Shown piece after piece: positions 33,957-38,786 of a stretch of DNA of 38,786 bases (position 1 is the first letter of the stretch; each line of letters begins with the position of its first letter). Source of the DNA: an uncultured Eubacteriales bacterium (GTDB lineage: Bacteria > Bacillota > Clostridia > Lachnospirales > Lachnospiraceae); the NCBI GenBank assembly GCA_949294665.1, contig CASFID010000022.1:1-38786 (forward strand), read 5' to 3'. The notes beneath the pieces are model-generated. The model did no database searches. It was not told where the DNA came from and saw only the letters and a program-made list of their open reading frames with translations. A program made the translations under genes and the position numbers.

Positions 33957-34240
33957 TTTCTCTCCTCCTTGCCGGTAAACTCGATAGATCCTATTTTGCC
34001 GGTGATCTTCATCTCATCGTTCGTATAATATTCCACCTGCAGATGCCTGCCTGTCAGCCGTATCTGTCCTCCTTTTGTCTGTATCCGGACAAGACATTCT
34101 GTATACTCTGTGATTCCCCGGTAGTTCTCGATACATGCCTCGAAATTTCCAAGCACAGTGACTACCGCGGCTTTCATAGTCACATCTTTTGGCATACCCG
34201 CAGCCGATGCCAGACGCTCCCTGAGCTGTTCTCTTTCCAT
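33953..34240 (-). CDS. yqfC: sporulation protein YqfC
   Basis: A 95-residue protein with the family pattern MPKDV...VVTVLGNFEACIENYRGITEYTECLVRIQTKGGQIRLTGRHLQVEYY. It is small, soluble and mostly beta, and always adjacent to yqfD. I choose ATG at 34240, because the conserved domain starts near it; ATG at 34255 is the alternative. Neither start has a good ribosome-binding site. Both lie in or beside a perfect inverted repeat (34245-34286) that would hide the translation start region in RNA. Confidence 0.88.
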   Translation of the reverse strand: MEREQLRERLASAAGMPKDVTMKAAVVTVLGNFEACIENYRGITEYTECLVRIQTKGGQIRLTGRHLQVEYYTNDEMKITGKIGSIEFTGKEERK

Positions 34241-34244
34241 AGAA

Positions 34245-34286
34245 ATGCCACACATACGCCTTTTATAGCATATATATGTGTGGCAT
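34245..34286. repeat. perfect 12-bp inverted repeat at the yqfC start
   Basis: ATGCCACACATA (34245-34256) and TATGTGTGGCAT (34275-34286) are exact reverse complements separated by 18 bases. On the minus strand the 3' arm ends four bases before the yqfC ATG at 34240 and contains the alternative ATG at 34255. No T-run follows, so it is not a simple terminator. It could be a translation-controlling hairpin or an operator. Confidence 0.85.
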
Positions 34287-34442
34287 GCAGTGTCCTATTC
34301 CTGAATTCTCTTCTATATTTCCGGATATCTTCCGCTGGAACAGAGATCTGATCGACTGTACCTGTCACATCCCGCAGTGCATAGATTTTTCCTCCGCCGC
34401 TCTGAGTATCCTGCCTCTCTGTCTCCTGTCCGCGTATGTCTG
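34287..34442. other. unassigned gap upstream of yqfC
   Basis: The 156 bases between the Dabb gene and the inverted repeat hold no convincing gene or terminator. A weak sigma-E-like combination (GAATAGG, then CATATATA within the repeat) lies near 34275-34305 on the minus strand but scores poorly. Confidence 0.4.
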
Positions 34443-34745
34443 TCAGCCCTCGTAGTCCAGACATGCTCTGTCTGTTACATACGGGCGGACATAAGTATCC
34501 GCTACTCTGACGTGCTCCGGGTGATTTCCATAAGCAGGGATATCCGACGCTTTCTCAAGCGTCGTCACAAGAGCGATGTCATGCGTACTGGATGAGAGCG
34601 GTTCCTCAACAAAATCAACTGTGAGAAGCCCCGGAACTTTTCCCACAAGAGAAGTCAGATTCTCTTTCATCGCCTTTATAAGCTCCGGCTTCTTCTCCTC
34701 TTCAATCTCCGGTCTGAATTTCCACATTACAATATGATGTACCAT
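34443..34745 (-). CDS. Dabb-family stress-responsive alpha/beta barrel protein
   Basis: A 100-residue protein with the ferredoxin-like fold signature MVHHIVMWKFRPE at the N-terminus and HPEHVRVADTYVRPYVTDR at the C-terminus, typical of the Dabb family. Members are dimeric; some are enzymes, and many have no assigned role. ATG at 34745 has AGGAG upstream. It lies 33 bases after the flavin reductase-like gene and may be co-transcribed with it. Confidence 0.88.
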   Translation of the reverse strand: MVHHIVMWKFRPEIEEEKKPELIKAMKENLTSLVGKVPGLLTVDFVEEPLSSSTHDIALVTTLEKASDIPAYGNHPEHVRVADTYVRPYVTDRACLDYEG

Positions 34746-34778
34746 TTTTCTTTTCTCCTTTTCGATCTTTTTTACGCT

Positions 34779-35291
34779 TTATGCGTCTTTTCTTAATACT
34801 TTTACAATCTCTGCAATATACATGGTATGATAGTCTTTCTCCGGATACCACTTCGTATCGCATTCCCCGTCGATAAAGCATTGCGGGAGCATCTCCTGCG
34901 CATACAGTTTTCTGCACACAAAGATCTCGTCCGCTTCCTCCACACCTGTCGTTCCGTCGATCTCCGCAGGATGCAGCCCTGCTTCCTGCCATTTATCTGA
35001 GACGTCCCGTCCGGACACCGTGCCGCACACATTCAATGCTTTCCGGTATTCTTCCGGCAGAAACGACAGCGTAAAATACTCATTTCTATCTATGAATTCT
35101 TTTGTGTATCTCTGGGGACGGATGTAAACCGTCGCCACCGGCTTGCCCCACATGATCCCGACGCCGCCCCAGCTGGCCGTCATTGTATTGGACCGGGAAC
35201 CGTCGCCCGCTGTGACGAGCATCCACTGTCTGCTGATCTTGTTGAACGGGTTAAATTCAAGTGCCGCGATATCTGTTTCAATAAATGCCAT
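34779..35291 (-). CDS. flavin reductase-like FMN-binding protein
   Basis: A 170-residue protein of the flavin reductase-like domain family (split barrel). Recognisable parts are WMLVTAGDGSRSNTMTASWGGVGIMWGKPVATVYIRPQRYTKEFID and YFTLSFLPEEYRKALNVCGTVSGRDVSDKWQEAGL. The early TMTASWG segment is the usual FMN-contact region. Its substrate is unknown. ATG at 35291 has GGAGATG upstream and starts two bases after the HD-gene stop. Confidence 0.9.
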   Translation of the reverse strand: MAFIETDIAALEFNPFNKISRQWMLVTAGDGSRSNTMTASWGGVGIMWGKPVATVYIRPQRYTKEFIDRNEYFTLSFLPEEYRKALNVCGTVSGRDVSDKWQEAGLHPAEIDGTTGVEEADEIFVCRKLYAQEMLPQCFIDGECDTKWYPEKDYHTMYIAEIVKVLRKDA

Positions 35292-35292
35292 T

Positions 35293-35877
35293 TTACATCT
35301 CCTCCATCTCTCTTTTTACAGATTCTTCACAGGAACGCATTGCCAGGATTGTTTTCTCAAACAGTGTGCCAAGCTCCCAGCCAAGCCGCTCTGCTCCGGT
35401 TCTGATCACATCGCGGGAGCACCCGGCTGCGAAACGTTTATCTTTGAATTTCTTTTTTACGCTGGATGCTTCCATATCCATCACGCTCTTCGACGGGCGC
35501 ATAAGAGCCGCCGCCCAGATAAGTCCGGTCAGTTCATCCGCCGCAAACAGGACTTTCTCCATCTCATGCACAGGCTCTACATCACTGCACAGCCCATAAC
35601 CGTGGGAACACACTGTATGGATCATATCTTCTCCTACATTTCCTTCCCTGAGCAGTTCCGGCGCTTTCTGGCAGTGCTCATCAGGATACATCTCAAAATC
35701 AATATCGTGTAGCAAGCCGCTTATGCCCCAGTAATCTTCTTCCTCGCCGTATCCGAGTTCGTTTGCATACCAGCGCATTACTCCTTCTACTGTCAGGGCG
35801 TGCTGGATATGAAACGGCTCCTTATTGTATTTCTTCAGCAGCGCCAGCGCTTCTTCCCTTGATATCTCACTTGTCAT
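35293..35877 (-). CDS. HD-domain hydrolase
   Basis: A 194-residue cytoplasmic HD-superfamily protein. The metal-site residues are visible: His26 (HIQHALTVEG), the H57-D58 doublet (GLLHDIDFEMYPDEHC) and later His/Asp positions in VCSHGYGLC and FAADELTGLI. This subgroup is common in clostridia and often annotated as a predicted hydrolase or phosphohydrolase; the substrate is unknown. ATG at 35877 is chosen with AGGAAAG upstream over an in-frame start at 35901. First gene of a likely three-gene unit with the flavin reductase-like and Dabb genes. Confidence 0.88.
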   Translation of the reverse strand: MTSEISREEALALLKKYNKEPFHIQHALTVEGVMRWYANELGYGEEEDYWGISGLLHDIDFEMYPDEHCQKAPELLREGNVGEDMIHTVCSHGYGLCSDVEPVHEMEKVLFAADELTGLIWAAALMRPSKSVMDMEASSVKKKFKDKRFAAGCSRDVIRTGAERLGWELGTLFEKTILAMRSCEESVKREMEEM

Positions 35878-35913
35878 GTTCTTTCCTTCTTTCTCTTTCA
35901 TGCATTATATCTT

Positions 35914-35942
35914 ATTATACACACAGAGGCCGGGGAAAACAA
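35914..35942 (-). promoter_or_regulatory. sigma-A promoter for the HD-hydrolase unit
   Basis: Minus-strand TTGTTT (35937-35942), 17-base spacer, perfect TATAAT (35914-35919). A second TATAAT lies at 35904-35909. The leader is about 30 bases. Confidence 0.75.
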
Positions 35943-35960
35943 TACATCGGCTGGCGATAA

Positions 35961-36620
35961 TCATCTGCGGAGCGTAACGGATTTCTGCAGGCGGGAAAGC
36001 CACAGTCTGAGGGCTTTCATGTCAACTCCACTCCTGTATGCATTCCAGTAGACGGCCTGCGTCTCGTAGGCAAATCTGGCTTCTGCATAATTCATTTTCG
36101 CCACCTGTACGATTTCATCAATGATCTCCGAGCCGCCGGAAGACCGGTCAAGCCCCAGGTATTTGTCTATGTCAATGGAATAAAAAGCCAGTATATCATA
36201 GTCTTTACGCATCTTCTGATAACTGTATTTTCTTTTATATCTCCTCTCGCCCTCAGGAATCTCATATGTATTGAAATAAAACTGGGTATTTACAGATACT
36301 TTGGGCTTCGCCTGTTCTGCCTCCTCTTCTGTTTTTTCCCCGTACATGAATTCGATATCCTCTCTGATCTCCTCTATGATATTTCCTTCTGTTGCCGCCG
36401 TCTGCAGACATACCCAGTCCTTATCCTCATTATTCTTTCCCAGCAGCGTCCACAGGTGACGGTTCAAGTGTTTCTTCTCTGCTTTCACCAGTTCGCTTTC
36501 TGTCTCTTTCATTGTTTTATCTGTATCAAGTTCAATGATCCGGTGTAAATAACACACTTGACCGTTTAAATCTTTATCGCTGAAGGTTCTGGCTGTCAGT
36601 TCCTTGTATTTCTTATCCAT
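35961..36620 (-). CDS. hypothetical protein (unrecognised, 219 residues)
   Basis: I do not recognise this family. The soluble protein has an N-terminal half (1-95) with RTFSDKDLNGQVCYLHRII, a Glu/Ala/Lys linker (about 95-107), and a C-terminal half rich in Tyr, Arg and Trp, with EGERRYKRKYSYQKMRKDYDIL and FAYETQAVYWNAYRSG, ending in a basic helix (KALRLWLSRLQKSVTLRR). There is no signal peptide or membrane span. ATG at 36620 has AAAGG upstream at a loose spacing. The basic C-terminus could bind nucleic acid, but this is a guess. It lies between the Nudix gene and the HD unit, without clear operon linkage to either. Confidence 0.7.
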   Translation of the reverse strand: MDKKYKELTARTFSDKDLNGQVCYLHRIIELDTDKTMKETESELVKAEKKHLNRHLWTLLGKNNEDKDWVCLQTAATEGNIIEEIREDIEFMYGEKTEEEAEQAKPKVSVNTQFYFNTYEIPEGERRYKRKYSYQKMRKDYDILAFYSIDIDKYLGLDRSSGGSEIIDEIVQVAKMNYAEARFAYETQAVYWNAYRSGVDMKALRLWLSRLQKSVTLRR

Positions 36621-36808
36621 TCCAAGTACCTTTTTTTGCTGTTATATAAATCTTTCTTTTTTTCACAGATCTCCTGCCGCCGATCGTCGTATTTCCTGTA
36701 AATTTATTTTCTGCTGACCGGGTATCAACATACATCAGTTCCTCTGTATCACGAAATGAGCGGTTGTCCCCGGCCCGAAGTCCGGCAATCTCTTCCCCGG
36801 TTTTCCTG
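36621..36808. other. gap between the Nudix and 219-residue genes
   Basis: A 75-codon minus-strand frame from TTG at 36840 to 36613 fills this gap, overlapping both neighbours, but it has no ribosome-binding site or recognisable motif. I leave it unannotated as a gene. No clear terminator was found. Confidence 0.35.
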
Positions 36809-37357
36809 TTAATTATTGTTGTTTCTACACTCCCTGGCAAGCAGGATTCCTATCACGGTTTTTGCGTCGTCAAGTTCCCCTGTTTTAACCTTTTCAAACG
36901 CCTCCGGGAGCGGAACCCACTTCTTCTCAATATCAGCTTCTTCGTTTTCCCTTTCAAACTCAGGAACATCTCTCAGTCCTTCCGCCAGGTATATATATGT
37001 TTTCTCCGTTGTCCAACCGGCGGAATTCAAAAACATAGTCAAAAGTTCTACATTTTCTGCTGCAATATCTGCCTCTTCTCTTAATTCCCGGAGAGCTGTC
37101 TTCTCGGGCGGTTCGCCTTCCTTGTCCATCTTTCCTGCCGGGATTTCCCATACCGGGCGCCCCATGGGATGACGATACTGTCGGATCAGAAGGATACGGT
37201 CCTTATCGTCCAACGCGACAATACCGACTGCGTCGTTTACAACAGCCGTCTCGCGGATAAAAGTCTTCCCGTCGCCTCTTGTCAGCTTATCCCGTCTTAT
37301 AGAGGTGATCCGTCCTTCATATGCCAGTTCAGATTCTAATACTTCCGGTATGATCAT
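36809..37357 (-). CDS. Nudix hydrolase, ADP-ribose pyrophosphatase type
   Basis: Hydrolyses ADP-ribose or related nucleoside diphosphate sugars. The 182 residues include the leading strand region FIRETAVVNDAVGIVALDD, RQYRHPMGRPVWEIPAGKMD and the Nudix box at about 75-97 (Glu-rich REL-REEADI). This is the ADPRase/NudF-like layout. ATG at 37357 is chosen because the family starts there and GGAAAGGG lies upstream; a longer reading from 37420 begins at a TTG. It could be the first gene of a unit with the downstream 219-residue protein, but the 188-base gap argues against tight coupling. Confidence 0.92.
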   Translation of the reverse strand: MIIPEVLESELAYEGRITSIRRDKLTRGDGKTFIRETAVVNDAVGIVALDDKDRILLIRQYRHPMGRPVWEIPAGKMDKEGEPPEKTALRELREEADIAAENVELLTMFLNSAGWTTEKTYIYLAEGLRDVPEFERENEEADIEKKWVPLPEAFEKVKTGELDDAKTVIGILLARECRNNNN

Positions 37358-37550
37358 AACTTTCCCTTTCCTTTCTACTGTCAGCGTTATGTATGGCTTT
37401 TCTCTTTCTTCCTCCTGCAAATGGCCGCAGCAGTGAGAACCGCTCCCGGTGCAGGCGGCACATCACTGATATTTTTCCTGAATTGCAGCAACCTGCTTTA
37501 AAAGTGATTCGTATTCATCATATCCCGAACATTCCATATACGGAATGGTG

Positions 37551-37985
37551 TCAATATCCCCATGAGAGCAGCTGCCACCCGCCATCGCCTGTACGGACCA
37601 GCCACCATTGGAAGTCTTTATAATCTGTATCCTCATTCCAGCATCCGGGAGCATTCTCAGGGGTATGAAAATCTGTCTCAAACTTGATGCATTGCGTAAA
37701 ATCTTCTGATATATGATTTGCAGCCGCCAGTTCTCTCAACCATCCAAGATCGTCAGGATCGCGTTCTTCATCCGACGAATAAGAGATGCTTCTAAGTTCA
37801 ACCTCTCTCCAGTCCCCGGTGTTGAATTTGTCTTTTATGATCTCTATCGCCTCATCCATATCCTTCTCTGAATAAATCGATGAAGTTCCATAGTTTATTT
37901 TTGCACCTGAAACAGTGTCATTTTGACATCCTGTCATGCCGCAGATACACGCAAGTAACAATATAAATGAAATCAGTTTCCTCAT
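37551..37985 (-). CDS. small secreted lipoprotein
   Basis: A 144-residue lipoprotein: a lipoprotein signal peptide (MRKLISFILLLACICGMTGC) with lipidated Cys20, then an extracytoplasmic domain with IYSEKDMDEAIEIIKDKF and a C-terminal FQWWLVRTGDGGWQLLSWGY. Clostridial lipoproteins with a YSE-D---A---I--F start and a W-W-LVR ... W ... GY end are a recurring type, but no function is known to me. ATG at 37985 has an excellent AAAGGAGGT upstream, so the longer reading from 38069 is rejected. The 3' end seems complete. Confidence 0.85.
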   Translation of the reverse strand: MRKLISFILLLACICGMTGCQNDTVSGAKINYGTSSIYSEKDMDEAIEIIKDKFNTGDWREVELRSISYSSDEERDPDDLGWLRELAAANHISEDFTQCIKFETDFHTPENAPGCWNEDTDYKDFQWWLVRTGDGGWQLLSWGY

Positions 37986-38134
37986 TTTGCAACCTCCTTT
38001 CACAAATACTTTTCTATTTATTATCTCGTAATCACAGTGAAATACGTTAGCCAGGCTAATCAGACACACCCATAAATCAGGAATCAGGATTTGTCTCTTT
38101 GCTCAACTTCCTGATAAATTTGAAATCCCATATT
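37986..38134. other. intergenic region with short repeats
   Basis: This 149-base AT-rich gap contains ATCAGGA and TCCTGAT copies (about 38079-38118) that can pair as an 8-bp stem over a long loop. It may be the terminator of the upstream gene, but no good T-run follows. No promoter for the lipoprotein gene was clear. Confidence 0.35.
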
Positions 38135-38551
38135 TTAGTTAAGGTTTAGTAATTCATTCGCATACTCACAGAGAACTTCACATAGTCCATACTTTGTCTT
38201 ATACCCAACACCATTAATAATAAAGAATGGGCCAACTGCGGTGATTTCTGTCTGGTTACCGTCTACCATAGTCAGAGTAAAAGTAACCGATTGTCCGCTA
38301 TATTCTGTATAGGAATTATCCACATTATAGATAACAACATCATTCAAATAATCTGCCAATTCTGGGATATCTTCAATTTCAACTGTCTTTCCTGGTGGCG
38401 TTAATGATACTTTTGCCGACATTATTTGCGTTGCATCCAGATTTTTATATGGTTTTTCCCCTCTTATAAACAGAAAAGAAACTACCACAATACATAATAA
38501 GACAATACACGCTATTATCGTAACCGCCTTAACCCTGGTATTCTCAAACAT
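38135..38551 (-). CDS. membrane-anchored small protein (DUF5301-like)
   Basis: A 138-residue protein with one N-terminal membrane span (about 9-30, AVTIIACIVLLCIVVVSFLF) and an extracytoplasmic domain containing NLDATQIMSAKVSLTPPGKTVEI, IYNVDNSYTEYSGQSVTFTLT and GPFFIINGVGYKTKYGLCEVL. This resembles DUF5301-type proteins of Clostridia, as far as I can judge by eye; function unknown. ATG at 38551 has GGTGG five bases upstream; GTG at 38560 is an alternative. Promoter at 38606-38634. Base composition is AT-richer than most of the window. Confidence 0.78.
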   Translation of the reverse strand: MFENTRVKAVTIIACIVLLCIVVVSFLFIRGEKPYKNLDATQIMSAKVSLTPPGKTVEIEDIPELADYLNDVVIYNVDNSYTEYSGQSVTFTLTMVDGNQTEITAVGPFFIINGVGYKTKYGLCEVLCEYANELLNLN

Positions 38552-38605
38552 CTCTTCCACCCTTCCGCTATTTGTTAATATAAGTATATATAACTTATAC
38601 GGGTT

Positions 38606-38634
38606 ATTCTAGCACCACAAAAGCAATATTACAA
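38606..38634 (-). promoter_or_regulatory. sigma-A promoter for the DUF5301-like gene
   Basis: Minus-strand TTGTAA (38629-38634), 17-base spacer, TAGAAT (38606-38611). The rest of the right edge (38635-38786) is AT-rich and holds no gene I can support. Confidence 0.6.
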
Positions 38635-38786
38635 TATAAGTCAAATCTTGAGTTTTCGCAGAATTGTCCCCCTAAGATAAATCTGCTGAGTTTTGTTATC
38701 CACAACTTTCAAAAAATGGCTAAAATATAAGGAATCCTGTTCCTTTTTGATGTAAAATTAAGCTGTCAAACAAAAACCTTACTAAA

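Noticed and set aside
34180-34464. 94-codon minus-strand frame between the Dabb gene and yqfC
   Set aside because: It overlaps both neighbours, lacks a ribosome-binding site and has no recognisable motif.
37463-37681. 72-codon minus-strand frame overlapping the lipoprotein 3' end
   Set aside because: It overlaps the lipoprotein by 131 bases in another frame, has no ribosome-binding site, and the lipoprotein C-terminus seems complete, so a frameshift is not needed.
38696-38704. Single perfect DnaA box (TTATCCACA)
   Set aside because: One 9-mer match in nearly 39 kb on two strands is expected by chance at moderate odds; no cluster or AT-rich unwinding region with it.
38734-38756. AAGGAA/TTCCTT hairpin followed by TTTTT on the plus strand
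   Set aside because: Only six weak base pairs and no plus-strand gene for it to terminate.
1-38786. tRNA, rRNA, CRISPR array, insertion sequence, prophage or attachment site
   Set aside because: No regular direct repeats, transposase or integrase-like frames, or tRNA-like cloverleaf with CCA-type ends were seen on either strand.

Overview
The window reads as one chromosomal segment of an anaerobic, spore-forming clostridium, most likely a Lachnospiraceae gut bacterium of the Dorea / Blautia / Clostridium scindens type. This is inferred from gene content: spo0A, spoIVB, a complete spoIIIA operon, yqfC/yqfD and a SpoVB-like flippase sit beside ferredoxin-rich [FeFe]-hydrogenase-like proteins and a B12-dependent methionine synthase lacking its own reactivation domain. 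Every convincing gene is on the minus strand, so transcription runs from high to low coordinates. I see no rRNA, tRNA, CRISPR array, insertion sequence or prophage, and no gene-free stretch longer than 300 bases.

Layout from the left. 1-2833: two tandem [FeFe]-hydrogenase-like proteins; the distal one runs off the left edge. 2990-8445: glgA, then metF, a small MetH reactivation protein and a truncated metH, a methyl-transfer unit in which methylene-THF reductase feeds a two-piece methionine synthase. 8545-10542: spo0A and spoIVB, with a sigma-A-type promoter and three 0A-box-like sites around the spoIVB/spo0A junction. 10657-19100: one long housekeeping operon, nusB-xseA-xseB-ispA-dxs-tlyA-nadK-argR-recN, from a promoter before nusB to a strong hairpin terminator after recN. 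19204-21254: an Asp23-family gene and prfC, each with its own promoter; prfC has a GC-rich leader.

21451-26399: the eight-gene spoIIIA operon behind a recognisable sigma-E promoter. It encodes the mother-cell half of the feeding-tube/secretion complex that joins mother cell and forespore. 26479-28936: a compact unit of DUF896, 5-formyl-THF cyclo-ligase, DUF4250 and miaB. 29064-34240: yqfC-yqfD-phoH-ybeY, a SpoVB-like flippase and a BofC-like protein, mixing sporulation and ribosome-maturation functions. 34443-35877: HD hydrolase, flavin reductase-like and Dabb proteins.

35961-38786 is more accessory: an unrecognised 219-residue protein, a Nudix hydrolase, a small lipoprotein and a membrane-anchored small protein, with visibly AT-richer DNA at the right edge. 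No clearly new multi-gene system is present. The points most worth following are the tandem hydrogenase paralogs, the Cys-tailed MetH reactivation protein, a perfect 12-bp inverted repeat over the yqfC translation start, promoters that overlap terminator-like hairpins (nusB and prfC), and the orphan 219-residue protein.
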